Below, piece after piece: positions 10,489 through 20,516 of a DNA stretch of 64,000 bases; position 1 is the stretch's first letter; every line of letters starts with the position of its first letter. Origin of the DNA: G965205255 sp965205255. GTDB lineage: Bacteria > Pseudomonadota > Gammaproteobacteria > Pseudomonadales > Endozoicomonadaceae. The notes below the pieces were generated by a model. The model was not told the DNA's origin and did no database searches. It saw nothing but the letters and a program-made list of their open reading frames with translations. The translations under genes were made by a program, and so were the position numbers. The stretch is from the NCBI GenBank assembly GCA_965205255.1, contig OZ242051.1, forward strand, positions 2,046,001 to 2,110,000. The letters run 5' to 3'.

Positions 10489-13400
10489 ATGTACAAGTAT
10501 AATGACAGTAAATCGGGCTCAGGTAGCTCAAGCTTCTTCTTTGATTACAGTTTATTATTGGCATTTGTAAAACGTGTTGCAGTCAGCTGTGCGATAGTCC
10601 CTGTGTTTTTGATGATTTTTGAACAAATGGTTTATGCTAGTGAGGTTCGGGCTTTCTCTGGTTATACACATGCAACTACCACATTTAAAAACCAACAGCC
10701 AACACCACAAAAAGCGCAATTAACTGCATTTAAACACTCAGGGACATGGTTTAACTTTAAAATTCCAAAGTTATCTAATTATGAGGTATCGCCTTTGACC
10801 AGCCTGCCTGTTTTAGCTGATGGCGCTACAGCCATGCCATCAAATGCTAATAATTTCCACGGTCAAGCCAGTGCATCTGTTGATCCGCGTACAGGTTCTG
10901 CCTCCTACTCAATGCCTCTTGCGAGTACTATGTATGATAATGGTCAGGGGAAGCGTGATTTGACTATTTCTTATTCAGGAGGCTCGTCAGCATTAGGCCC
11001 TGATCCTCTCAGTCTGGGATCGCACTGGACTTTTAATGTTGGTAAAGAGCGTCAGTCTGCTTCTGAAGTATCTGACCATCAAACGACTGATATAACCACT
11101 AGTGACGGGCATAGCTTTACAATGGTAAGCGATCGTAACTCTCAGGGAGGGAAATACTGGCATCCATTACGACATAAACTCGGTGACGTAACAATTACCG
11201 GCCAGCCAGGTGACTGGACTATTGCCCTGACATCGGGTGTCAAGGAGCATTTATTATATGGTTATGAAGACTGGGAAGAAACCCGTGATGGTGAGCGGGT
11301 GTGGTTTTATTATGATCGAAACGGCCCTCAGGATATTAGTCGTAGATTGCTGTATGTTTGTAATCATCCACTGACCGAAGCAGAAGTTCAAAGCAGTCAG
11401 GATGCCTGTGCCAATAATGGTATTCGCTTAACTTATGAGGGTAGTGATATTACCGTCCATGGGCAGCAAACGATTGTTTTGCATATGGGAAATATGCACG
11501 GCCAGCCAATACTGCAAACCATTTCAATGCCTTCACTGTCAAGCGCAGCACTCACTAAACATTCATTGTTGACAGGTACAAAAGCTAGCGATAAAGCATT
11601 GAATTCCAATCTGCAGTTTACTTATGACAATCAGGGGGGAAAACCTTGGTTATTGAAAAACGTGACAACCCCTTCCGGAGCGCAGACAATCTTTTTGTAT
11701 AACAGTGAGTCCGACCATAATACGCTACAATCTCAGGGGTTGCCAACAGGTTTTGGATCTGCTCATATTCCGGTAGTGACCGAGGAAATTACAACCATAA
11801 ATACCGGCGGAAAAAAAGTAGTTCCAGATCAGCATGTCTGGTATCAATACAGTAAAGGTACCAGTGATCAGCATAATTATACAGGCTACCAAAGCGGTGT
11901 AAACTCAGAGCCTGGCAAAGATAATCTGTTTGATCGCTCTGATGATTACACATACACTGTTGCTGTTGATAATGGGTTGACCACTTCTACTACAACGTAT
12001 AATAAATATCACCTGCCACTGACAGCGGTTCAAACTGAGAATTTAAGGCATAGCCTGATCAGTGAGAATGATGCAGAATATTCACCGTGGAAGGGCACTA
12101 AATTTGCCCAGCTTACGCCGACTTATTCGTTCCCAAAAGATACAACAAAAACATTTTACTCGGTGAGTAGCACAGGGCAGGATCAGGCTATTGAACCTGC
12201 TAAAATTGTTGAGAAAAAGCAGTACAACAATGATGGTCAGGTTGTTTGGAAAGAAGATGCCTATGGCAGGCAGACTTTTACGCAGTATTGCCCTCGTCAG
12301 GGAGATGACCATTGTCCGACCATGGACCCTTCATGGCCTCAGGTGGCTTTACCTGAAAAAGTATTGACACTTCCAGCCACGCAAAGCCCTGCAGGTAGCG
12401 CTCCATTTACAAATTTTGCAAAGACAGATGATCCTGCTTCAGCTGTGGAGGTGGTATTTGACTACACGCGTATCCCACAGAAAAAGCAATACCAAAATCG
12501 TGTAAAAAAATACGCCACAATACTCAAACAACAATGGCGTCAAAACAAAGCAAATTGGGAAGCCACATATAAATCTCATGGTAAAACCAGTAATGGTGGA
12601 TATGGTGGGTTATCTGCTTCTGATCTATTCAGCCAGACTCGTTTGATGGATGATATAGGGCAGAATACTTCTGATACTAGTGGTAGCTGGCAGGTATCGA
12701 CAAAGCAGGTAGGAACTTTATCTCTAGCATCTGTTGCATCTATTAAACCCGGACAGTCTCTGCCAGATTTGAATTCAGATCAGCTTTCTACAGCGATTAA
12801 TTATCAATATAACCTGCAACAAGATAGTCCTGTTTTTGGGCAGATGACACAGCTGACGTTAACCAATTACAATCAGGATACTCCAACGGTTAATGGCCAA
12901 CTATTGAATGAAGGTGTGACAGCATTAGCTGTGATGAAACAGGAACCTCAGCAAATAAGCTTTAATGTTAATCATGCTATAGATGCAAAAACGCACACCC
13001 GAACCACTGATATTGAAGTAGCGCATGCCCAACATTATTCCGATATTCAACAGGCAACGCAATTGTTGAAAATGGGCTCAGGCGGAGGGCTTTCATTAGG
13101 GAAATCAGTTTATTCTCTTACTAATGGCATGAAGTTGTCCAGTGACGATACGTTGAAAGAAGTACATACTGACTGGGTCTATGATGTCTGGCAACGTCCA
13201 GTGAAAGAAACAGTTACACCTGAAACTGGCGGTAAGCCCCAAAGTATTTCGTGGATGTATATTTCGACAGACAACGAACAATCTGTTGTTAAAACGTTGC
13301 CAAATGGTATTCAAAAAAAGATTATTTATACAGGTAGTGGTAAAGACCAAAAAGTTTTATCTGTCTGGCACAGAAGTAAATCTCAAGCTAGTGCGCCAGT

Positions 13401-16400
13401 GGAAGGTATTTCTAACTGGGTGGAAGACAGCAGTCTTACGTATACCACCACCGGCAAGCCGGCTACAAAAACCACTTATCATGCAGCTGATGGTAATGGT
13501 AAAACCATTGCTTTAACCACCACTTATGGTTATGACTCTCTTAACCGGCCTGTATGGGTAAAAGATCCGGATGGTTCAGTAAATGTCACTGTTCGTAATG
13601 ATCCTGCGATGCTATTGATAGGTTATAAAGTATTGTCCGGTGTTAATAGTCAGGGCGAAAAACTTGCACCAATGTTAAGAGTTGTGCAGTCAAACACATT
13701 GAATAAGCCGGTTGCACAATACACTTTTCCATTGGATGAAAAAGCTACATTAAATGGTAAGCTTTTGTATTCCAGTGAGTTGCAGTCACAGTTGACAGAA
13801 CTAAAAAGTCAATTAGAAGCCATTGGTTCCCTGCAACCGACTCAAAGTTATGGGCTATTACCTCTTGCAGGCGACGATGGTTTGTTTGGCTTTGTGAGTA
13901 ATGCCATTAAAACAGGTAGCTGGTTGACCAGAATTAGCGCACAGTATGATGGTAATGGCCGTATGATTAAGCAGGTTCAGCCAAATGGTGCCCAGACACA
14001 CTGGAAATGGCAGAACGGCAACATGGTTGCGACTATTGCACCTAATGGTAGCCTTATTCATGATACATATAATCTGCAAGGTAAAAAGGTGGCACGTTGT
14101 GTGCAACCGGCTGGTCAGTCAGTCTGTCATGTGTTAGGTACCCGTGGTTATGACGATGAAGGTAACCTTGCATGGAAGGCGGATGAATATGGTAATAAAA
14201 TTAATTACACCTACGACGCTGATGGCCGAATCACCAGTACAACCATTCCTGCCACCAAAACAAGTAAAAGTCATGTATTTACCTACACCTATAACAGTTT
14301 TGCCAAAACCAGCGAATTATTAGATGGTGTCGTTTTCGCAACGTTTAGTTATGATCCTGACACATGGCAGCTTACTGATAGTGAAGATACGATTAGTCAT
14401 TTGCATTATGATTATGATGCTGATACAGGAGCGCTAATAAAAGTTACTCGAAGTTCCCCTGTAAAACTAAAATCACCGGAAGGTATTCATTATCCTTCTG
14501 GTTCTGAAAGCATCACCTATGACCGCTATGGTCAACCGGTAAGCTATACCGATATGTCTGGTGATACATTTACAGCCACTCATGACAGTTTCGGGCGGAT
14601 ACTTAGGTCAGAAGTGACTCTGAAAGGCCAAAACAAGCCAACGCTACTTTCGGCCACGACATATGATAACTATTTCAACCGAGTAGATTCTGTTGTTAAT
14701 GGTATAGGTATTGTTCGCACCTATGTTTATGGTACAGATGGTCAGGTGGCAAGTACCATTGACAAACAAAATGACAAAGTCTTACAACAACTCGATTATG
14801 CTTATGATATGCAGACTGGTAATATTACTAGGTTTACCAGAACAGAAGGAAAAGAGAGTGCTACACAGACTTATACCTACGACGGTAATAGTAATAGTCT
14901 GACAGATATGACCTGTAGCGTCACTGGAAAAGCAGGAACACCGAGTGCTTTGTGTCCACGTGATACTGATTTGTCAGGTAGTCAGTTAACTGTGCCACCG
15001 ATTATTACCGCCCAGCACTATAGCTTTGATGATTGGAATAATATCAAAACGGTGAAAGAGCAGCTGAGTACCAAAGATGGAAAATCAACCAGTAAAATAA
15101 CAACATATACTTATGCGACAGGTTCAGGTAATAATTCAGATGCCGCAGAAGATGACAGTTATGATCCACATCGGATGACAGCATTTGGTACACAGTGGCA
15201 GGCAAATTTCTCAAGGTTCAGTGCTGTACCGGGTAACATCAGTTATGACGCTCTGGGGCGGATAGTGAAGGATGCTGATGGAAATACACTGCATTATAAT
15301 GCGTTTGGCCGTCAGGATAAATTCACCAATAGTCATACGGGAGAAACCACCTCTTACTGGTACGACGACAGTGGTCATCAGGTAGCTGAGCAGCCATTTG
15401 ATTCGAAAGGACAGGCCTTGCAACAACCACTGTATATGTTGTATCAGGGTGATTCTGTGGTGGCTCAAGTGCAAAATGATGCGCAAGGTAAAACGCATAT
15501 CAGTCAGGAGTTGGGGCTTGCTCACAGCGAAGATGGCAATATTAATCGCTGGTATCTGCATGATTATAAAGGTGATGTAATTTCAGCATTCAATGGTTCA
15601 GGTCAAAAAATTAGCGACCATGTCTACAGTCCTTACGGCATGGATGATAATTTATTAGACAATGCACAGAATGCACTACCAGCAAAACTTAAGCTTGCAT
15701 CTCAATCGCCCTGGTGGCAAAGTCACCAGCCGGGTTTTGACGGACAAATGAATGATCCGGCTACCGGTTACCAGTTTTTAGGTGGAGGTTATCGCGCTTA
15801 TAATCCGGTCTACAGACACTTTATGAGTCATGATAGTTATAGTCCTTTCCAGAAAATCAATGGTTACGGGTTTGGTGATAATAATCCCATTATGAACACT
15901 GACCCCACAGGTCATATGCCTAAGTGGATGGGTTATGTTATGGGTGGTTTAAGTATTGCACTGTCCATAGCCGCAGCTATTGTATTGCCTGGTGTAGGAG
16001 CTGCCCTTGGTGCTACAGCTACTTCGGGAACCATGTCAGCGGTTGCTGCAGTGGGTGCTGCTGCTGCGGGTTCAACGGCTAAGGCCGTGGCTAGTGGAGT
16101 TATGATAGGTACTATAGCTTCTATGGGTGTTGCGTCCGGATCGCTACAAATTGCAAGTACTGCACATCCTGAAGATGAAAAGTTAGCTATTGCCAGTCAG
16201 TCAATGGGTGTCATTGGTGGTACTGCAATGGCTGCCATGGGTGTAGCCTCAGCTATTGGTTCCACTGCAGCTATAATACAAGGCGCAATGTCTGTAACTA
16301 TGGCTGTAAATGTAGCTGCAGGGGTTACAACAGCTCTTGCCGGTATTAGCGGCGGCTTCGATTCAGGCCTTGCGCTTGGTATGACCACGAATGCAACCTT

Positions 16401-17016
16401 GGCAAGATCTGCAGGGTTGGGAACTGCAGTTAAAGTGTTAGGGTATGTAAGTATGGGTTTGATGGCTATGGCTACAGTGCTCAGTGTTGCGTCAGTTGCA
16501 CAAAGCACACTAAAACTCTTCAAAAAGTCAGCATTATATTTTAAAACTAAAGCAACTCCTGCGTTTACTAGGTTTAAAATAGATGTGAGAGACGATTTTA
16601 TTAAAGTTTTGGTCAATGATGTACAGAATATAAGTGCTAGGAAACCGCTTAAGATTGAAGTCGAGGACGAAGGGAGTAGCCCTGGCGATATAGATTCTAG
16701 TAATCAAGAAGATGATGAGGTTAAATCAAAAGATGAAAAAAGTGTAGCAAACAAAAGTAAAAAGGCTTCAGGTGGTCGGAAAATACGTACAGAGGGAGGT
16801 TACCTTCTTTTGCAAACAATGCATTATGGTCAAGAAAGCAACAACATATTTTATTTGGATAGCGATAATGGGGGGATGACTGAAGAGACAGCTATGTCAA
16901 CTTTCGCTGAGTTGAACGGTAGAGAAAAGGTTGGTGATATAACAAGATTTAATGGGGTTGATGAGACTACTTTTAATATATTGAGGGGATTTAAAAGAGG
17001 AGCCAGCAATATGTAA
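10489..17016 (+). CDS. Secreted RHS-repeat protein 2 (2175 aa)
   Basis: Paralogue of the preceding RHS gene with the same architecture: hydrophobic signal segment with a likely cleavage at VYA|SE (about residue 50), RHS N-terminal motif, YD repeats, RHS-associated core ending at DPTGHMP (about 1805), and a hydrophobic Ala/Gly-rich module. Bases 13801-15954 match 6841-8994 of the first gene with only about eleven differences. The N-terminal third and everything past the core differ clearly. The last ~150 residues are unrelated to the first protein's tail: an acidic and lysine-rich linker (EDDEVKSKDEKS), then a compact segment starting GGRKIRTEGGYLLLQ and ending FKRGASNM. That segment could be a small effector domain; I do not recognise it. 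About ten extra residues near 700 are specific to this copy. A strong hairpin follows the stop codon. Confidence 0.9.
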   Translation: MYKYNDSKSGSGSSSFFFDYSLLLAFVKRVAVSCAIVPVFLMIFEQMVYASEVRAFSGYTHATTTFKNQQPTPQKAQLTAFKHSGTWFNFKIPKLSNYEVSPLTSLPVLADGATAMPSNANNFHGQASASVDPRTGSASYSMPLASTMYDNGQGKRDLTISYSGGSSALGPDPLSLGSHWTFNVGKERQSASEVSDHQTTDITTSDGHSFTMVSDRNSQGGKYWHPLRHKLGDVTITGQPGDWTIALTSGVKEHLLYGYEDWEETRDGERVWFYYDRNGPQDISRRLLYVCNHPLTEAEVQSSQDACANNGIRLTYEGSDITVHGQQTIVLHMGNMHGQPILQTISMPSLSSAALTKHSLLTGTKASDKALNSNLQFTYDNQGGKPWLLKNVTTPSGAQTIFLYNSESDHNTLQSQGLPTGFGSAHIPVVTEEITTINTGGKKVVPDQHVWYQYSKGTSDQHNYTGYQSGVNSEPGKDNLFDRSDDYTYTVAVDNGLTTSTTTYNKYHLPLTAVQTENLRHSLISENDAEYSPWKGTKFAQLTPTYSFPKDTTKTFYSVSSTGQDQAIEPAKIVEKKQYNNDGQVVWKEDAYGRQTFTQYCPRQGDDHCPTMDPSWPQVALPEKVLTLPATQSPAGSAPFTNFAKTDDPASAVEVVFDYTRIPQKKQYQNRVKKYATILKQQWRQNKANWEATYKSHGKTSNGGYGGLSASDLFSQTRLMDDIGQNTSDTSGSWQVSTKQVGTLSLASVASIKPGQSLPDLNSDQLSTAINYQYNLQQDSPVFGQMTQLTLTNYNQDTPTVNGQLLNEGVTALAVMKQEPQQISFNVNHAIDAKTHTRTTDIEVAHAQHYSDIQQATQLLKMGSGGGLSLGKSVYSLTNGMKLSSDDTLKEVHTDWVYDVWQRPVKETVTPETGGKPQSISWMYISTDNEQSVVKTLPNGIQKKIIYTGSGKDQKVLSVWHRSKSQASAPVEGISNWVEDSSLTYTTTGKPATKTTYHAADGNGKTIALTTTYGYDSLNRPVWVKDPDGSVNVTVRNDPAMLLIGYKVLSGVNSQGEKLAPMLRVVQSNTLNKPVAQYTFPLDEKATLNGKLLYSSELQSQLTELKSQLEAIGSLQPTQSYGLLPLAGDDGLFGFVSNAIKTGSWLTRISAQYDGNGRMIKQVQPNGAQTHWKWQNGNMVATIAPNGSLIHDTYNLQGKKVARCVQPAGQSVCHVLGTRGYDDEGNLAWKADEYGNKINYTYDADGRITSTTIPATKTSKSHVFTYTYNSFAKTSELLDGVVFATFSYDPDTWQLTDSEDTISHLHYDYDADTGALIKVTRSSPVKLKSPEGIHYPSGSESITYDRYGQPVSYTDMSGDTFTATHDSFGRILRSEVTLKGQNKPTLLSATTYDNYFNRVDSVVNGIGIVRTYVYGTDGQVASTIDKQNDKVLQQLDYAYDMQTGNITRFTRTEGKESATQTYTYDGNSNSLTDMTCSVTGKAGTPSALCPRDTDLSGSQLTVPPIITAQHYSFDDWNNIKTVKEQLSTKDGKSTSKITTYTYATGSGNNSDAAEDDSYDPHRMTAFGTQWQANFSRFSAVPGNISYDALGRIVKDADGNTLHYNAFGRQDKFTNSHTGETTSYWYDDSGHQVAEQPFDSKGQALQQPLYMLYQGDSVVAQVQNDAQGKTHISQELGLAHSEDGNINRWYLHDYKGDVISAFNGSGQKISDHVYSPYGMDDNLLDNAQNALPAKLKLASQSPWWQSHQPGFDGQMNDPATGYQFLGGGYRAYNPVYRHFMSHDSYSPFQKINGYGFGDNNPIMNTDPTGHMPKWMGYVMGGLSIALSIAAAIVLPGVGAALGATATSGTMSAVAAVGAAAAGSTAKAVASGVMIGTIASMGVASGSLQIASTAHPEDEKLAIASQSMGVIGGTAMAAMGVASAIGSTAAIIQGAMSVTMAVNVAAGVTTALAGISGGFDSGLALGMTTNATLARSAGLGTAVKVLGYVSMGLMAMATVLSVASVAQSTLKLFKKSALYFKTKATPAFTRFKIDVRDDFIKVLVNDVQNISARKPLKIEVEDEGSSPGDIDSSNQEDDEVKSKDEKSVANKSKKASGGRKIRTEGGYLLLQTMHYGQESNNIFYLDSDNGGMTEETAMSTFAELNGREKVGDITRFNGVDETTFNILRGFKRGASNM

Positions 17017-17047
17017 CGAACACATTGCACTTAAGTTTCTGGCTGAA

Positions 17048-17123
17048 CTCAGGTGTTCTTTTATAGCAATAATCAACTCAGCCAACTCAACGAGGTTGAC
17101 TGAGTTGATTATGTAAACCTGAG
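17048..17123. terminator. Nested inverted repeat between convergent RHS2 and dnaB
   Basis: An 18-base stem (17069-17086 with 17095-17112, one mismatch, loop TCAACGAG) sits inside an outer pair CTCAGGT (17048-17054) and ACCTGAG (17117-17123). It lies in the short gap between two genes that point toward each other, where a bidirectional terminator is expected. There is no strong T-run on either side, so termination efficiency is uncertain. Confidence 0.6.
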
Positions 17124-17158
17124 TATTTCTCTTATAATTTGTTACAAAATAAGCGGTA

Positions 17159-18544
17159 CTAATTACCGTCCCAACTTTCTGCTACAAGATTATTAAAGCG
17201 TGCATATTGTCCCTGAAAGGCTAAACGTATCGTGCCAATAGGTCCGTTTCTTTGTTTGCCGATGATGATTTCTGCAACGCCCTTGTGTTCAGAATCCGGA
17301 TTGTATACTTCATCACGGTAAATAAACATAATAAGGTCGGCATCCTGTTCGATGGCGCCCGATTCGCGAAGATCTGAGTTTACCGGACGTTTGTTTGGGC
17401 GTTGTTCCAGTGAGCGATTGAGCTGTGAAAGTGCCACAACAGGCACATTAAATTCTTTAGCCATTGCTTTTAAGGATCGGGAAATTTCAGATATTTCGTT
17501 AATCCTGCCTTCTTTATAACCTGAAATTTGCATCAATTGCAGATAATCAACCATGATCATGCCTAGCTGACCGTGTTCTCTGACAATTCGGCGTAAGCGG
17601 GAACGCATTGCCTGTGGGCTAATGCCCGGCGTATCATCAATAAATAATTTTTTTTCTTTAAGTCGTTTAACGGCAGATGCAAGTTTAGGCCAGTCATCAT
17701 CTTGTAGTTTACCTGTGCGTACGCGGGTTTGATTAATTTTGCCAAGGGATGCGAGTGTTCTCATGAGTATGTGTTCGGCTGGCATTTCAAGGCTAAAAAC
17801 CACTACAGGTTTGTCGGGCTGATCCATTACTGCAGCTTCAACGATGTTCATTCCCAAAATGGTTTTACCCATGGAAGGACGGGCTGCAACCACGACCATG
17901 TCAGCACGTTGCAGACCTGAAGTCATTTCATCCAGATCATTAAATCCTGAACTGACACCAGTAACTGATTCTTTAGAATTAAATAACTCATCAATTCTGT
18001 TCAGTGTGGTTTTTAGCAGAGGCTTGATGGCAACAGGTCCACCTTCGTCATCTTGCTGTTCGGTTAACTTAAAAATTAAGCGTTCAGCTTTTTCTAAAAT
18101 ATCGTTGTAGCTATTTCCTTCTGGGTGATAAGCTGATTCGGCAATGAGCTGAGATATTGCAATCAGGCGTCTCAGTACTGCTCTTTCGTGAACAATATCA
18201 GCATATGCTTCAATGTTTGCAATTGACGGGATATTTTCAGCCAATTCAGCAAGGTAGTTGTCGCCACCAATGTCGTTCAGGCTATTATTTCTGTTCAGCT
18301 CTTCTGCAACTGTAAGTGGATCAAAAGGCTTCATTTCAGATGCGAGCATCGCAATACATTCGAATATTTTTTGATGGCTACGATGATAAAATTCCTCTGC
18401 ACGGAGTTTATCGCCAACAGAGTCCCAGCCGTTGTTATCAAGCATGAGTGCACCCAGAAGAGACTGCTCTGCTTCAATGGAGTGAGGGGGTGTTTGCAAA
18501 TTTACCATTGTGCTGTCTGGGACTGTCAAAGAAGATTCATACAT
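17159..18544 (-). CDS. dnaB: Replicative DNA helicase DnaB
   Basis: Hexameric 5'-3' helicase that unwinds the replication fork and contacts primase and the polymerase III clamp loader. The 461-residue length fits the family. The N-terminal domain shows PPHSIEAEQSLLGALMLDN. The RecA-like C-terminal domain shows the Walker A motif AARPSMGKT, the Walker B-like MIMVDYLQLM, and the DLRESGAIEQDADLIMFIYR segment of DnaB proteins. No intein or insertion is seen. Unlike in many gammaproteobacteria, rplI is not directly upstream. The gene faces RHS2, and the 285-base gap on its 5' side must hold its promoter. Confidence 0.97.
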   Translation of the reverse strand: MYESSLTVPDSTMVNLQTPPHSIEAEQSLLGALMLDNNGWDSVGDKLRAEEFYHRSHQKIFECIAMLASEMKPFDPLTVAEELNRNNSLNDIGGDNYLAELAENIPSIANIEAYADIVHERAVLRRLIAISQLIAESAYHPEGNSYNDILEKAERLIFKLTEQQDDEGGPVAIKPLLKTTLNRIDELFNSKESVTGVSSGFNDLDEMTSGLQRADMVVVAARPSMGKTILGMNIVEAAVMDQPDKPVVVFSLEMPAEHILMRTLASLGKINQTRVRTGKLQDDDWPKLASAVKRLKEKKLFIDDTPGISPQAMRSRLRRIVREHGQLGMIMVDYLQLMQISGYKEGRINEISEISRSLKAMAKEFNVPVVALSQLNRSLEQRPNKRPVNSDLRESGAIEQDADLIMFIYRDEVYNPDSEHKGVAEIIIGKQRNGPIGTIRLAFQGQYARFNNLVAESWDGN

Positions 18545-18829
18545 AAAAGTGTGGATACCAATATAAGATGAAACAAATAATTATCAGTAAAAAATAACAA
18601 TAGGATTTTAGAAAAAATATGATGTTTTAATTAATATACAAATAAAACACCTTGTTGTTATACGACAATTAGTGCTAGATAGATACGTGCTCCTGCCTGT
18701 ACTTTATCAACTCTAAACCGAGTTTAGGGTTAAATGGCAGAGAAATAAATACTTAAATTAAAAATATAGAAACTTAATCCAAATAGTATTAATAGTTACC
18801 GGATTGAAAATTTGTTTATCATAAAATTT

Positions 18830-19903
18830 TCATTCATACAATGGTGCAATAGTAACCTTGGAGAACAGCCCTTTTTCTTCCCTTACAAGACGTGGAACCA
18901 TATAACCTGAACATTCAGCACTAAGTTGACCAACTATCCTTTGGGCTTTTTCTTCAGCTACTTCAAAGTGATAAACACCCTGTACCCGATCGAGCAGATG
19001 CAGATAATAGGGTATAATATTGCAATCAAACAGTTTTTCATTCAACTGTTTAAGTGTTGATGCGCAGTCGTTAATACCTTTTAGTAAAACACTTTGATTC
19101 AGTAATACTACACCTGCATCAGTCAGGCGTTTACATGCACTTTTAACTGAATCATTAATTTCATTGGGGTGATTGCTGTGAACAACTATAACGGGTTTTA
19201 GTCGTGTGGAGCTAAGCCAGTTTAATAATGCATCATTAATTCGTTCTGGGATTACAATGGGTAATCGTGTATGAATTCTCAACCGTTGCACATGGTCGAT
19301 GCCTGCGACTTTCTCCGTTAACCATGAGAGCCTGTTATCATTTATCGCTAAAGGGTCGCCACCACTGTAGATCACCTCTGTAATATCACGCTGTTTTTGA
19401 ATATATTCCAGTGCCTGTAAAAACTCTCTTTTGTTAGGTTGATTTTTTTCATAAGGGAAATGTCTGCGAAAGCAGTAACGGCAATTAATGGCGCAATGTG
19501 TGCTGGGAAAGAGTAATAATCTGTTTCTGTACTTATGTAATACGCCCTTGCAGGGGTTTGCAGATTCTTCACCTAAGGGGTCTTTTGAAAATTCAGGCAT
19601 CAATAATGTTTCATTTGTAACCGGAAGTACTTGCTGTAGTAGCGGGTCATGTGGGTTACCTTTTTCCATTCGGTCTGCAAACGATAAAGGAACAAGCACT
19701 GAAAACATGGCAGAAGCCTTTTCTGCGTTTATACTGATCTTTTCTTGTAAGCCAAGATATTTTATGAGCTCTCCGGGTGAGCGAATGGCATTTTTCATTG
19801 CCTCTTGCCAGGATGGTTGATTATCAATAGAGTATGTGTTGATAATTTTTTGTGATCTTTTAGACTGATCATAGTGCAAATTTTGGTGAGAAAAAGGTAT
19901 CAT
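18830..19903 (-). CDS. epmB: EF-P (R)-beta-lysine modification protein EpmB (lysine 2,3-aminomutase-like)
   Basis: Radical-SAM, PLP-dependent enzyme that makes (R)-beta-lysine from alpha-lysine, which EpmA then attaches to EF-P. The cluster motif CxxxCxxC appears as CAINCRYCFRR, followed by EVIYSGGDPLA, as in KamA/EpmB proteins; RMEKGNPHDPLLQQVLP and FSKDPLGE match known EpmB proteins. The gene is divergent from efp, its functional partner, as in E. coli. The frame can be extended to an ATG at 19948, but that would put the two start codons inside one CCATGG. I prefer the ATG at 19903 (protein starting MIPFSHQN), because relatives have only a short lead before the first conserved block. Neither start has a strong ribosome binding site. 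Confidence 0.92.
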   Translation of the reverse strand: MIPFSHQNLHYDQSKRSQKIINTYSIDNQPSWQEAMKNAIRSPGELIKYLGLQEKISINAEKASAMFSVLVPLSFADRMEKGNPHDPLLQQVLPVTNETLLMPEFSKDPLGEESANPCKGVLHKYRNRLLLFPSTHCAINCRYCFRRHFPYEKNQPNKREFLQALEYIQKQRDITEVIYSGGDPLAINDNRLSWLTEKVAGIDHVQRLRIHTRLPIVIPERINDALLNWLSSTRLKPVIVVHSNHPNEINDSVKSACKRLTDAGVVLLNQSVLLKGINDCASTLKQLNEKLFDCNIIPYYLHLLDRVQGVYHFEVAEEKAQRIVGQLSAECSGYMVPRLVREEKGLFSKVTIAPLYE

Positions 19904-19946
19904 AGCAACTGATGTTTTCCTGATAACTATTGAAAGTGACTTATCC

Positions 19947-20516
19947 ATGGCTAGTTATAGCACTAATGAATTTCGTTCGGGTCTTAAGGTAATGTTGGAT
20001 GGAGACCCCTGTAGTATTCTTACAAATGAGTTTGTGAAACCGGGTAAAGGCCAGGCTTTTAACCGAGTAAAATTTCGAAACCTCATTAACGGCAGAGTAT
20101 GGGAGCGCACTTTTAAATCGGGTGAGTCTCTGGAAGTTGCCGATGTTATCGATCTGGATATGGAATATCTCTACACCGATGGTGAATTCTATCATTTTAT
20201 GTTAACCGATGGCTCGTATGAACAACATTCGGCAAGTAAAGAGGCTTTGGCCGACGTTTTAGACTGGTTAAAAGAACAATATGTCTATACGGTCACACTG
20301 TACAATGGTGCACCACTAACGGTATCAGCTCCTAATTTTGTAGAGTTGGAAGTGGTTCAAACAGACCCGGGGCTTAAGGGTGATACTGCACAAGGCGGAT
20401 CAAAACCTGCGACTCTTTCTACCGGAGCGGTAGTAAAAGTGCCTTTATTTATTAATCAAGGTGAAGTTTTGAAAATTGATACGCGCACAGGTGACTATGT
20501 CGGGCGGGTAAAGTAA
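19947..20516 (+). CDS. efp: Translation elongation factor P
   Basis: Binds ribosomes stalled at polyproline stretches and promotes peptide-bond formation. At 189 residues it matches the usual length and has the three-domain EF-P sequence: KOW-like N-terminal domain, central domain with EQHSASKEALADV, and C-terminal domain ending GDYVGRVK. The modified lysine falls in KPGKGQAF at residue 34, the position that is beta-lysylated in E. coli. The divergent neighbour is EpmB, so modification is likely; EpmA is not in this window. The ATG at 19947 gives the standard start MASYSTNEFRSGLK. Confidence 0.97.
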   Translation: MASYSTNEFRSGLKVMLDGDPCSILTNEFVKPGKGQAFNRVKFRNLINGRVWERTFKSGESLEVADVIDLDMEYLYTDGEFYHFMLTDGSYEQHSASKEALADVLDWLKEQYVYTVTLYNGAPLTVSAPNFVELEVVQTDPGLKGDTAQGGSKPATLSTGAVVKVPLFINQGEVLKIDTRTGDYVGRVK

